This document shows, piece by piece, positions 1 to 10,640 of a stretch of 64,000 bases of DNA; positions within the stretch are counted from its first letter, which is position 1, and the number at the start of each line of letters is the position of its first letter. This stretch comes from Albugo candida. Taxonomy: Eukaryota; Oomycota; Peronosporomycetes; Albuginales. The stretch covers positions 740,609-804,608 of the forward strand of contig JBDOQK010000006.1 in NCBI GenBank assembly GCA_040437565.1, read 5' to 3'. A program made the position numbers and the translations under genes. Under the pieces are notes generated by a model, which was not told the DNA's origin, ran no database searches, and was given only the letters and a program-made list of their open reading frames with translations.

Positions 1-1
1 A

Positions 2-496
2 CTAGTAATCAGAAATGCTTCAACGAAATCAGTTGGTTCAAGCTCGATGCTGCATTCAATTGACCACGATAAGCATACTGCAAAGCAATCTGATATCGAA
101 ACTGAACCTTTGCATAAGAGGGATATGCAAGAAAGTAACAAGGTACCCAAAAAAGCATCGCTTCCAGCCTCAAATGGTATGTCAATTGATTTACTAGAAG
201 CTATCAGACGAGGGAAGAATCTCCAAAGGACCCAAAATTCAAACATTCCAAGCAGTAATAAAACTCAACTTACCACGACTTCGGTATCAAGCGTTATCCC
301 AAGTAGCTATATGCATGGTTCAACTACGGATGCGTTGGATACTTCCAACCCATCAAAGCTCACCAACGTTCCGTCTTCTCAGCAAGTGCATTCGGTCAGC
401 GATGCTATTTCTAATGCTTTGGCCATGCGGAAAGTATTCGTTGAATTCGAGGAACGTTCGGACGCTATAGATTCCGACGATGATTGGGACGACTAG
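2..496 (+). CDS. C-terminal part of a WASP/WASH-family actin nucleation promoting factor
   Basis: The reading frame is open from the window edge, so only the C-terminus is present (about 164 residues). It contains a WH2 actin-binding helix (IDLLEAIRRGKNLQ), a long Ser/Thr/Asn-rich linker, an amphipathic connector (AISNALAMRKVF) and a final acidic tail with the diagnostic tryptophan (DSDDDWDD). WH2, connector and acidic tail in this order form the VCA module that binds G-actin and the Arp2/3 complex in WASP, WAVE and WASH proteins. The connector-to-acid spacing and the isolated last Trp look most like WASH, which acts on endosomes, but WAVE/SCAR cannot be excluded because the N-terminal domain that defines the subfamily lies outside the window. 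The stop is at 494-496. Confidence 0.72.
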   Translation, partial: LVIRNASTKSVGSSSMLHSIDHDKHTAKQSDIETEPLHKRDMQESNKVPKKASLPASNGMSIDLLEAIRRGKNLQRTQNSNIPSSNKTQLTTTSVSSVIPSSYMHGSTTDALDTSNPSKLTNVPSSQQVHSVSDAISNALAMRKVFVEFEERSDAIDSDDDWDD

Positions 497-749
497 CAAA
501 TCTTAGGTTTTGTTTCCGCCTCATAAACTCCGAAAATTTGACACTTGTGAAGATAGAGCTGCTATCTTCACTCTGATTTACACCTGAGCTCGTGTGATGG
601 GTCGTTGAGCAAGAGGAAGCGTGTACCAGCTTGGACGCCTTATGTGCGTCTCTTTGCTCATACAGGATGTGTATCGGGCAGATACAAAGGAAGAGTACAC
701 GAATTCACCGGATATCGGTCCTCAATATGTTGTGAAGCAACTTTGATTG

Positions 750-911
750 GATGAAGCCGGTACATACACAGCAAGAGATTTTGGACGTGATTCAATTCCA
801 TCAGAAATGTTTGCGATCGCAAAATTGCATTTGGTTCTTCTCTGTGCGATATTTGTGGCGTTTTGCGCGGCCTCGTACCTGCGCTCTCGGAAAAAGGCTC
901 ACCATTTTTGA
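750..911 (+). CDS. Possible last exon of an unidentified tail-anchored protein
   Basis: One frame ending at the TGA at 909-911 reads as an acidic/polar stretch, then one hydrophobic segment (LVLLCAIFVAFCAASYL) and a short basic end (RSRKKAHHF). This is the layout of a tail-anchored membrane protein. The frame is closed by a stop at 744-746, so a spliced upstream exon would be needed. An open stretch in another frame at about 596-753 could supply it, but no convincing donor and acceptor pair was found. The family is not recognised, and this may be a chance ORF. Confidence 0.2.
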   Translation, partial: DEAGTYTARDFGRDSIPSEMFAIAKLHLVLLCAIFVAFCAASYLRSRKKAHHF

Positions 912-1263
912 CGTTGGCAGTGCGTTTGCATCAATGATTCTGTGGTGCATATTGCGCTTACATGTGTCATTAGGATTCACTCACAGAGCTACCAAAGTGA
1001 ACGCTTAGAGGACGATCAAATTTGAATATATATTATGCATATTACCCGTTGCCTTTCTAACCGTGTTAGTCAAGTGTCATGTTGATCATATGATAACAAT
1101 CTGGCAATGTACTGTACACTGTCTATGTATAATCGACCTTTAATAAGAGTGCTATGTCGTATAATCTGCATACCCACGCTACCGCTATTCTTGAAATTCA
1201 CGGTAAACCTTACCGCCACCGAATCTAAAAATAGTTATCGGGTTGCATGAGTTGCACATATCC

Positions 1264-1340
1264 ATGAGTACACCTCATCATGTGTGTCCTTTGCAGCACT
1301 TGAAGCATTGCAAAAGGCACACAAATTGAGGTGTACTCAT
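1264..1340. repeat. Imperfect palindrome (hairpin) ending at an assembly gap
   Basis: A perfect 14-bp inverted repeat (1264-1277 against 1327-1340) encloses a second, imperfect pair (about 1281-1295 against 1309-1324) around a short loop. The whole could fold into a stem of about 30 bp. The 100-N gap begins two bases after it at 1342. It may be a small MITE-like fold-back, or an inverted read chimera created at a contig end. Confidence 0.6.
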
Positions 1341-1522
1341 ANNNNNNNNNNNNNNNNNNNNNNNNNNNNNNNNNNNNNNNNNNNNNNNNNNNNNNNNNNN
1401 NNNNNNNNNNNNNNNNNNNNNNNNNNNNNNNNNNNNNNNNNCATGCTAAGAGACTTGCAACATCAGGTCAAAATCTGTCTGTGTCGTTCCTTTTATTCTC
1501 ATTTATAATTACTAACTATTGT

Positions 1523-2866
1523 ATGAAAATGCAGCGAACAAGAAAGACAACGACGACACCAACGAAAAATGCAACAACAGCAACAACTATGAAGCGCGTC
1601 GGTGGCGGATTTGTACTGCGCACACCTCCAACGGTGACAACGCCAGCACGAACTCAGCAGCGCCCGTCGACAACACCAGCACGAACTCAGCAGCGCCCGT
1701 CCACAACGACAGCACGAACTCAGCAGCGCCCGTCGACAACACCAGCACGAACTCAGCAGCGCCCGTCGACAACGCCAGCACGAACTCAGCAGCGCCCGTC
1801 GACAACGACAGCACGAACTCAGCAGCGCCCGTCCACAACGACAGCACGAACTCAGCAGCGCCCGTCGACAACGTCATCAACATTGCGAGCTAACGTACCA
1901 AGAAATGCGACGACGGCCAATGTGGGGTGGACCGATTCTACTAATGACCCGGTAATGCGTGCGGGTACGGGCGCGCGCGTGGCAGCGGCCTCCGGTGCAA
2001 GAGTGTCTGCGGTGCCGACCCCGACAAGAATTCCAGCAATGCCGGCAGATCCAACATCGGAAAACCAACCGCGACTGCGACAATTGGTGCAACTCAAAAA
2101 AGAGAATGTTCAGTTGTCGCGCGCCCTGGAGACGAAGTCAACTCAACTCCGAAGCGCTACTGAGAAGATTGGTTCGCTCAAAACGGTCGTCCAAGAACTC
2201 AACCAGCAGCTGGAAGTAAGTCGTCAACGAAACCAGATTTGTCAACGCAAGCTGGATTATGCGTACAAGACACATAAAGATGATGGATACAAGCTGAAGG
2301 AGCTCACGGATGGACACACGATACTCAAGTCCGAGTTATCAAGATCAAAGGCGATGCTGGACGAGTTCAAAGTCTTCATGGAGCAGCAGCAAAGACAACT
2401 GATGGAGCTTAAACATGAAGGCGATTTGAAGACTTCCGAATTGACGGAAACGGAAACGGCTCTCATGCAGAAGATGGAGCTTCAGCATCAACACGATCAA
2501 GAAAAGATCAAGCAATTGGAGCAAGTGGGTATTAAATCCAACGCGGAAATTTTGAAGTCCCGGTCAGTACTCGATGAATTATTGGCTTTTATGGAGGATC
2601 ATCTTAGCTATCTGAAAGTGACCAAAGAAGCCAAAGAAAAGAAGACATCATGTGCATTACAGAATCAAGCAGCTGAAAACAGAAGTACCGATCAAGAAGC
2701 GGCAGTCTATGAACGTCGAGTGCATCGCGGATATGACCTCATTACGTCATTTAAGATGCATGTAGACATGCTGCAGTGGAAGCTTGAGAATTCGGAGAAC
2801 AAGATTGAAGAACAAAGAAAACTACTGCACAGGATATCAACTGAACACGACAAGATGCATAACTAG
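1523..2866 (+). CDS. Unidentified coiled-coil protein with an 11-residue tandem repeat
   Basis: The ORF from the ATG at 1523 gives about 447 residues. The N-terminus is Thr/Arg-rich, followed by the short motif KRVGGGFV, seven exact-length 11-residue repeats (TTPARTQQRPS or TTTARTQQRPS) and a long, strongly heptad-like region (about residues 190-445) rich in Leu, Gln, Lys and Glu. There is no signal peptide at this start. A TACTAAC box at about 1511-1517 and a CAG at 1530-1532 resemble a branch point and acceptor, so the real start may lie in an upstream exon lost in the gap at 1342-1441. A shorter minus-strand gene at 10641-11325 shares the RVGGGYV-type motif followed by a coiled coil, so the two look like paralogues. 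No known family is recognised. Confidence 0.6.
   Translation: MKMQRTRKTTTTPTKNATTATTMKRVGGGFVLRTPPTVTTPARTQQRPSTTPARTQQRPSTTTARTQQRPSTTPARTQQRPSTTPARTQQRPSTTTARTQQRPSTTTARTQQRPSTTSSTLRANVPRNATTANVGWTDSTNDPVMRAGTGARVAAASGARVSAVPTPTRIPAMPADPTSENQPRLRQLVQLKKENVQLSRALETKSTQLRSATEKIGSLKTVVQELNQQLEVSRQRNQICQRKLDYAYKTHKDDGYKLKELTDGHTILKSELSRSKAMLDEFKVFMEQQQRQLMELKHEGDLKTSELTETETALMQKMELQHQHDQEKIKQLEQVGIKSNAEILKSRSVLDELLAFMEDHLSYLKVTKEAKEKKTSCALQNQAAENRSTDQEAAVYERRVHRGYDLITSFKMHVDMLQWKLENSENKIEEQRKLLHRISTEHDKMHN
1637..1867 (+). repeat. Coding minisatellite, 33 bp x 7
   Basis: Seven head-to-tail 33-bp units encode TTPARTQQRPS with P/T alternation at the third residue. Because 33 is a multiple of three, copy number can change without shifting the frame. 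The repeat is open in several frames on both strands, so the overlapping ORFs here are by-products. Confidence 0.9.
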
Positions 2867-3386
2867 CAGGACGTCGTATGCAATTGGAAAGCAAGCACCT
2901 CAAACATTTGTCCATGACCTCATAACGTCAAAATGGATACAATGCAACTGCTGGAAACTACCATGATCACCTCATTACGTCATCATGGGCTTGGCTCTTT
3001 TCAATTGCAGCTTAGTCGAGTTGCAGTACCTAATTGTAATTAATAAAACCTATTTTGTTATTGTGGTAGTTATTTATATTAGCAGGTGCTTTCGGATGCA
3101 TATTTCTTACGTTATGATGCTACTCACTTCGGTTAATTGCGAGTATAGTCACTGTAGGTGGTACTTACTTCATATGTATCTGATGGCTAAGCTTGTAGAT
3201 GCCTGTATATCTGTAGAATACAGATTCTGCAGTCCAAAAGTTACCAGCCTATGTACTTAACGAGGTTGAGCTACATTGTTTTCGCACGCATGGAAATAAC
3301 CTGGATCTCAATCCAAGAGTCCCACTTCGTGCGAAATGAGTTTGAAGTGCTGGTAATGTCTTAAGCATTCTTACTTAAGAGGAATA
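2867..3386. other. Intergenic, with a decayed copy of the preceding gene's 3' end
   Basis: No gene is supported. At about 2911-2960 and again at 2964-2990 the sequence resembles the end of the coiled-coil gene (its part at 2731-2785, with the words CCTCATTACGTCA and ATGCAACTGCTGGAA), suggesting a degenerate tandem copy. The rest is AT-rich without support. Confidence 0.35.
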
Positions 3387-4206
3387 ATGAAAGGCTGCTT
3401 TCTCAAAACGTTAGGTCTTGCTTTGGGAGTCTTCCTTGCCCATGATTCACGTGAGATTGATTCATGCAAAATCGGCTCGGTCAACAGAATTTGAGAGAAG
3501 TATACTACTCAAAATAGAACCTCGTGTAAAATTTAACAAGAATGGAGCTCCTATAAAGCTCGCTGATTTGTGAAAAGACCATATTCGACTTGACCCTGGT
3601 CATTTAGAATGAGCCAATTCCTAAGACGGAATTGGTATGGACGAAAACACCCCAAGTAATTCTACCATTTCTTTGGCATAAATTCCATCCAGAATATTCA
3701 ATCACGAAATCAAACCAAGTGGAAACAACTGAAATTTTCAGTTATAAGCAAAATCCTGAAACATGTTACATCGGCTGGAGACTGAATTGGAAATCCTTGA
3801 ACATATTGGCCAAAGGAATAGAATTCCACCATTACCCAGCCCCCTCTCTCGCTCTTGATGGATACATTTCACAGCATTTTGGGTAATATACGCATGAACG
3901 GGTAACAGGAAATAGTCCTATACTTCAATTTGGAGAATCACAGGAGACCCAACGTATTCACATGCGTTTCCCGAAGACGGACATGCTATGTACAGAAGTC
4001 CGCTTTCCTTATTCGTATCAAATCTGCGAGCACGTCGAGTTCAGCTGCATCAAAAACCAAACAAAGCTGCCAGAATATTTCAAGCAAATCGGAGAGACAT
4101 TTCCTAATTTATTGCGTTTGGTGAATGGACGCTACCAGGGAAACCGTCAAACGTCAACTCCCCACATCTTAAAAATCAATAGTCAACTATCATTTACCTC
4201 GGGTTG
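3387..4206 (+). pseudogene. Decayed gene for a secreted protein
   Basis: The ATG at 3387 opens a classical signal peptide (MKGCFLKTLGLALGVFLA, then a likely cleavage before HDS). The following 0.7 kb carries several long, protein-like stretches in the same direction, including a block with aromatic, Cys and Pro residues at about 3620-3886 and another at about 3896-4206. They do not form one open frame. A gene for a small secreted, possibly effector-like protein that has been broken in a few places is the simplest reading. A multi-exon gene with small introns is the alternative. The family is not recognised. Confidence 0.4.
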
Positions 4207-4287
4207 AACATGAAACCAGCACGGGAAAACGAGGTCTTTTAAATTCAACTCGGCTCAATTAATAATGCAACCTGGGGACATTTGTTC

Positions 4288-4490
4288 TGAAGACTTATTG
4301 CTCACTTAGAAATTTATAACTGCCTAAATATAGGTCCTTAGTTCGCTACCCTGTGCTACCTCTAAGCCTATCATTCTAGGTCCCTCTATAATGTTTCTAA
4401 TGACGTCAGACCATGACGTCATCCTGTGACGTCATGGCCTGTCTAGCTTACAGTCAGCTCAATCTTGTTGCCCGACTCGGCGGCATGACA
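4288..4490 (-). repeat. 3' LTR of the gypsy element
   Basis: 203 bp, TG...CA ended. It differs from the right LTR by scattered substitutions and by a 26-bp extra segment that holds additional copies of the palindrome TGACGTCA. Confidence 0.8.
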
Positions 4491-7299
4491 TCTCCCCGGA
4501 CTTGACTTCGCGTTGGCGGTCTCGAAAGTCTGTACTAGTCGCTGCCAATGCGAAACGTGGCGGATAGCTTTCTCCCGTTGCCAAGTACTATCACACTNNN
4601 NNNNNNNNNNNNNNNNNNNNNNNNNNNNNNNNNNNNNNNNNNNNNNNNNNNNNNNNNNNNNNNNNNNNNNNNNNNNNNNNNNNNNNNNNNNNNNNNNCGG
4701 GAGAAGATGCATATATCGTCCAGATACACGACAACGAAGGTGCCTAGCTTGTCGAACAACGTTCGCATAAGACGTGACCAAACCCCAGGCATTCCTGATA
4801 ACCCCATTGGTGCTACGCACCATTGATACGTTTTCTTGTGGGTTCTTAAAGCCGTATAGGTTCGACTTGATGGCAAAACTACCATTTGATGGTACCCTAT
4901 AGCAAGATCGAGAAGCTTAAAATACTTGCATCCAACCATGCGGTCGAATAGTTCTTGGATTAACGGCAAAGGAATTTTTGCCACGACGGACATGCTATTC
5001 ACATAACGGTAGTCAATTACCCAGCGAATGGGAATCTTCGAATTTCTGCTCCGAGCCATTCGGCGCGTTTTGGGAACTTTCCGGTTGTGGGATCTTTCTA
5101 TGGGATTCCAAAAATATTCGAGACCCATGGCGAGTTCGATACTTCTATCCATCCTTTGCGTATATTCTCTTCAACGAATTGCTGCAGTGCGTCTTGCTCA
5201 ACCTTCGAAAGACGGAAGGGAGCACGGGCGCGCGGCACCGCATCAGGCTTTATTTGCAGTTCGAAGTTCACTGATCTCTTTGGAGGCATTTCATTGGGAA
5301 GTTGTTCTGGAAATACGTCCTTGTACTCGTCCAGAACTGTTTTCAACTCCTGCAATATTTCTGATGGCTCTACGTTGGTAACCTTCAGTTGATACATCTC
5401 CTCATATGCTTCGCTGTTCAGCTTCTCTTGGAAGGTAGGACCATCCACATCTTCGAACTTCGTGTGGGCTTCCACTTCAATATGTTGCGATCGCCAATCA
5501 ATCCGTGGGTTGTACTTGGTGAACCATGGTTGACCAAATATTAAGTCATGCGTATCCGGCAGGTTCCATTCCATGAATCGCATCCTTGGGAACTCCATAC
5601 CGTCGATGCGAACGGTATCTTCCACTCTCTTCGTGGGATGACTCGGTGTCCACGTTCCGTCAAAACGACGCGCTTGTACCTTTTGTGCGCTTAGTATTTT
5701 TGAGGCCAGACCAGGCTTGATCAGATTTGTGGACGCACCAGAGTCGATCAAAATCTTGACGGATTTGTTTTCAATGACACCATCACGTACTAGTAGTTGA
5801 CCTTGCACTGGCATGTCCGATCCAAAGCTGCTTGATTCTAAGCCAATAGGTTCTACTTCTGTCGTCTTTTGGACCTCTACGGCATTGATCCTGACGCGGT
5901 CGTAAACAGTGGATTCTTGTTCGTCCTCACGGCTTTCCACATTGTTGACTTGCTGACGACTTACGTTTTGCTGATAATTCCGTTCGGAACGATTGTTACC
6001 TCGATCATTACGTGGCTGGCGCTGTCGACACTGTGCGGAGCGATGATTTGAACTTCCGCACTTGAAGCACAAATTACGGCGGCGACATTCGTCACGAGAC
6101 GGAATTTGTACGTAGCTGATGTCCATTGGCTCCGGACCATCGTTCGATCGATATCGACGACTTCTTTCGTATGACCTGTACCGCCGTCTATCGTGCGAAA
6201 TTCCTCGAGAGTGTCTCGGCGGATGAGAACGGTCAAAGTCTAACGCAACCGTAATAACTTGGGAGAGTATTGTACAGCGACGGTACTGAACTTCTTCCCG
6301 CGTGCGACCTGTCAGTCCACGGAGAAAGTACATGATCTGGTCCAGCTCGCTCATCTCTCGAACTTGAGTGACTACGTGGCAAACTTGCACACATAATCAG
6401 GAAGATCTTCGCAATCGCGCTCTCTCATATTGTTCATATCCTCACGCAGACGCTCTTGCAGATCAGCAGGGACAAATTCACGTTCGACTTTGCTGAAGAA
6501 TTCGTCCACGTTTGTGACATACTGTTTTTGCATCGCATACCACTGAGCGGCTCCTTGCTTCAGTGTACCGCCTAAGACAGCGAGTATTCTTTGAGAAAGT
6601 TCTAGACTCTTCCAGTCCACTCCTCTTGCAAAGAAGTATTATTACACTTGCTCCTTGTAGAGTTGAAATGATTCATCCAACCTACCCTCATACGTCGGAA
6701 GTTTCACACCCTCTAGCTTGATTTCCGAAAGCTGTTTTGATTTTTGAAATTGCTCGAGCAATTGCGCTTGTTTTTCCATACTTTTAGCCATAGAGTACAG
6801 CAATTGTGCATGCTGATCGGAACTCATCGGGGTGGACATTGTTGAACAAATACGATTAGTTAACTCTACGTGGTTGATCTGGGATTCTTTTTGGCTCTTG
6901 GGTGCTTCTCTTGACAGCCTTTGGTCCGGGTTTCAAGGAGGTTTTGGACTTGGAGGTCGGTAGTTGGCTTACGGGTACGGTTTTGTACCCTGGCGGTCCG
7001 GCACAAGGAAGGGACTCGGATAGTTTTGACCCTGTGCTTAGCGATTTCACGTGAGATGCGCAGGTTCACAGTGCTCTCGAATCTGAGCAATTCACTGGCG
7101 TGCGAGAGTAAGCGAGCTTTGATGTTTTTTGCGCGAGTCGGAGCGGTGAGACGTGTCCAGGTGTTTCTCGAGACGGCAAGAATGCAGCTGGTGCGGTAGG
7201 GACGGCGAGCTCGGCGAAGACGGCGATGCTGGAAACGGTGGTCCTGCAGGGACGGCGATGACGGCGGGGACGGCGAGGACCAACAAGTGCTACCAGATG

Positions 7300-7475
7300 T
7301 GAAACTTATTGCTCACATAGAAATTTAAAACTGCCTAAATATAGGTCCTTAGTTCGCTACCCTGTGCTACCTCTAATCCTATCATTCTAGGTCCCTCTAT
7401 AATGTTCCTAATGACGTCATGGCCTGTCTAGCATACAGTCAGCTCAATCTTGTTGCCCGACTCGGCGGCATGACA
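7300..7475 (-). repeat. 5' LTR of the gypsy element
   Basis: 176 bp, TG...CA ended. It has one TGACGTCA-type site where the left LTR has three. It lies next to the presumed primer binding site and gag leader. Confidence 0.8.
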
Positions 7476-8085
7476 TTTGTACTCTACTTTTCGAGAATTC
7501 GAACATGGAAAGTGAATGGAAATTCGGTTCTTCATTTCTGAGAGCTGTTGACATATTTTTCTACTTCGAACCTGATTCATCAAAAAATTACTTTAAAGTG
7601 AAACAAACAAATCGCGAGTATTTTTAAAGTCTTTATCAGCCTGTGACGAATGGCAAAAGTGATCAGAATTACATAGACCCATCTGATACCAACTACAAAT
7701 ATACATTGCAAGCTTGATTTTGTATGCACGTATGTCTAATTTCCTATCGCTGCTGCTTTCTCATGAAACAGGGAGCAACTTATAAAACTCGAATAATTTC
7801 TCACTGGTTTAACTGTAGAAAAGTAACAATGAGCGTACAGAGCTGTGCAGAGAAATGACGTCTTAGCCAGAGCTCACACGAACGCTAAGCTAAAATAATA
7901 TTTGCATCCGAACGCGCTGCTGAGTCGCAAATGTGAGGTAGGTCACCCATTGTATATCGCTGGAGACTCACGTAATGATTGCCGACTTGATCTTTGCTTC
8001 CGTGAATCGCTTCTCTGTTTGCAATATTGTACATTCAAGCGCAGCCATATCACGTGATATAGACAGAATCCCTCGTGTTCCTTCT
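7476..8085. other. Intergenic, no gene seen
   Basis: AT-rich sequence without a supported gene. The short open frames on either strand lack family features. Confidence 0.4.
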
Positions 8086-8646
8086 TCAGAATCCTTGAAG
8101 TTTTATCTTGTCGGACCACAAGCAGAAAAAAAAAACGTTTTTCCTGCCTTCCGACAAGGGATCATTATTGATCATAGCAGATACCTGACTTCTTGAATGA
8201 TAACACACGTTCCATGTTGTTCCACGTAAAATTCCGCGTTCCAGCATAGGATGTACGCTGTCCAGCATTTTGAGAACAAAGCCCGCTTGTCCACACGTGG
8301 TAAAACGAAGCTGAAGATGACACTCTTGGAGGGTACATAAAGTCGGTGGTGGCTTGCTGGTTCGCAATTTACCTCACATAAGTAGAGGTACAACCAAATT
8401 GAGTTTCGAGAGTCGACCCAAATCAAATCCCAAGTATATAAAATCAAATTCGAAATACTCACATAGCAGTGTCTTCGACGCATCGAAAACAAAGATAGTT
8501 CCACGTGACCATTCTCCAAGCACAATCGAAGCACACGTTGACCCATACTTATCACCATGATTCCCGCTTATTTTTCTCGATAATATTGTGTGTTTTAATG
8601 CAATGGATACACTAACACCAATAAAAAGCTTGCCGAGTGCACGCAT
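8086..8646 (-). CDS. Unidentified gene pieces, probably two exons
   Basis: Two protein-like stretches lie in tandem on the minus strand: an upstream part at 8374-8646 (beginning MRALGKLFIGVSVS) and a downstream part at about 8086-8367 ending KIKLQGF. They are in different frames and meet near 8365-8400, where GT and AG dinucleotides occur but no clear intron could be fixed. The 5' side runs towards the gap at 8702-8801, so more exons may be missing. No domain is recognised, and a coding role is only moderately supported. Confidence 0.3.
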
Positions 8647-8801
8647 ACCCCGTGATAGGCTGTGAAAGACGCCATTTCTTATTGTTTGGCAATATTTGGA
8701 CNNNNNNNNNNNNNNNNNNNNNNNNNNNNNNNNNNNNNNNNNNNNNNNNNNNNNNNNNNNNNNNNNNNNNNNNNNNNNNNNNNNNNNNNNNNNNNNNNNN
8801 N

Positions 8802-9738
8802 GCAGAGGGTATTTTAATTTAACATTGCAATGTATAATCCTACTTTTTGTCCAAAAAATCGATACCTAACTTGCGTTATTGACCAATTGCTTCAGATAGT
8901 CGTCTTCATAGCTGACCCAAGCTCGGGAGCTTTTGATTCGCCAGTATGGATATTAACATTGTGATCCATCAGAAAAAGAAGAACAGGTGCCCATTAACAG
9001 AGAAAAGAGTACAGAAATCACACACACTAACCATCCGGTGAGGTCATTTAGTTGATCACACAGTCCTCGCTTGCGTTTGCGTACGAATTGCAGTTTGGGA
9101 TCACATAGGGATCCCTTTTGATCTTTCGAAAGATACGATTCGATATTCTGGATTCTTCGTTATCAAGTTGGTGTGTGACGCTTTAGTCAACATGAACCAC
9201 CGTCAAATTCCGATACCGATGTGCAGGAGTCCATGAACGTGCATTTTATAGTCGCTGAGGATCCTCGGTGACGTCTACGACCCCCATCCTTCTACCATTA
9301 TAGTTCCCATTCTATATGATATGTCCCAAAATCGGAATCCTGCATCAATAATACCCCCCATGTTGATTTCTTTGGAGACCGTTGGATTAGCCCCATGAGT
9401 AGACCTCCACATAATTCTAAATCACCTTCGATGTCGAGAAGCAAGTCATACAACTACTCTTTATACTTTGGTTGGCTGTATCGAAGATCCATTCGAAAAG
9501 ATCACAGCGGGGGATTGTGGACTTTCAAACCCGTGTCATGATGCCCATGTGTTTGGATGATTGCTGTGGGGATCAGTTTTACATGACATGCGTGCGAAGA
9601 CTTGGTCATGTGATAGGATTACTCGTTTTTTCACAGAATCATCCTAAATGATGATAACATGCTCATTAGTCCAACTACATCTCTATAATACACAATACAC
9701 GGAATCGCACAAATTCACAACTAGCTGAGTATTGGCAG
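8802..9738. other. Intergenic, no long ORF
   Basis: No frame of useful length is open on either strand. A short minus-strand stretch ending at about 8868 (ending DDYLKQLVNNAS) is protein-like and could be a terminal exon, but nothing upstream supports it. Confidence 0.3.
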
Positions 9739-9830
9739 ATGAATCACATTATTCACATTATTTACGTATGTGCATGGAAGTGTTTCAGGAATATTTCAAA
9801 CCACAGGTTCTTTCTCACCTTCCTTTACAG

Positions 9831-10030
9831 TGCTCGTAGATGCGTCAAGTCGAACCACGGACCAAATCCTCGCCCGATACTTCTCCGCAGTAAGCTGTAT
9901 TTATGGAAGGATTGCCGAGAGGATGAGGTGGAAAAAAGGTTGGATGTCAAGCAAATATCAACCCGGACCCGGACGTATTTTTTCTGTGGACTTGAAAACT
10001 TTTGATCCGAAGCGATCGGATCCGTGGTAA
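9831..10030 (+). CDS. Possible terminal exon of an unidentified gene
   Basis: A pyrimidine-rich tract ending in TTTACAG at 9824-9830 is a good 3' splice site. It is followed by an open, basic stretch (with ILARYFSAVSCIYGR and ending FDPKRSDPW) that stops at 10028-10030. No upstream exon could be identified, so this is an orphan candidate. A 65-residue hydrophobic frame at 10435-10632 downstream has no ATG and was not called. Confidence 0.22.
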
Positions 10031-10640
10031 TATGCTTGTAAGCTGGAAACTCGTGTATTCTATACTTGAAATTCCTGTTTTTTATGCTTTGTGTAATTAT
10101 TCTTCCCACTTAGAGTGTGACCACAGATACGCACTTCTGCGGTGATCAACATTCTGCTCCAATTGTTACATAAAAGACATTCTTTTGAAAACTAGTGCAA
10201 TTAATTTATTTTGTTTATCCGAGAGAACATTTAACGCTATTCGTTAAAAGCAAATATCTCCAACTGCTTGTGAAACCGTCGTTAAGTAAAGATTGGAAAG
10301 ACTTGATTTACTCGATTAACGGGTAAAAGTCCATAATTGAAACGTTAAGAGATGCGCTAGAGTTTGCTTTCAATGTGAGTTGCTTTGTAAAGAACACTTT
10401 TCAATGATGCCTACGAAACATTATTTAATATTGAGTGTGGACACTTACCAATAACATTGGTTCGATAACACAGCTACTACTAGGTAATATTTGGATCGGA
10501 GTTGCACTTGCACTCTTCTTACCGGTATCAACCGGCGCCGACTGTCTATCATCACGGAGAGAATACATCAAGATGGAAACACGACGATACTTCTATGGCA
10601 ATCAAATTAGAAATATAGATGTATCCAATTAAAAAGAATA

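Larger units (their letters stand above)
4288..7475 (-). mobile_element. Broken Ty3/gypsy LTR retrotransposon
   Basis: Two related LTRs (4288-4490 and 7300-7475) bound a minus-strand interior. Recognisable parts are the gag capsid region (about 6370-6840), a CCHC zinc knuckle (CFKCGSSNHRSAQC), an aspartic protease with DSGAS, and a reverse transcriptase with the YLDD centre (about 4700-5150). A TGGTAGCA primer-binding-like stretch sits just inside the right LTR, and a purine tract (ccggggaga on the minus strand) precedes the left LTR. At about 3.2 kb including a 100-N gap at 4598-4697, the element is short for gypsy, and RNase H and integrase are not seen. It is a fossil with several breaks. 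The LTRs are still quite similar, so it is probably not very old. No clean target duplication was found. Confidence 0.85.

Noticed and set aside
1519-1893. Long ORFs in other frames and on the minus strand across the 33-bp repeat
   Set aside because: Any frame through a 33-bp repeat without stops stays open. Only the frame continuing into the coiled coil is supported.
6856-7290. Minus- and plus-strand ORFs in the gypsy leader
   Set aside because: They overlap the leader between the LTR and gag, are compositionally biased (GACGGC-rich) and match no domain.
10435-10632. 65-codon ORF with a hydrophobic signal-like segment
   Set aside because: It opens with GTG, and the only in-frame ATG lies after the hydrophobic part.
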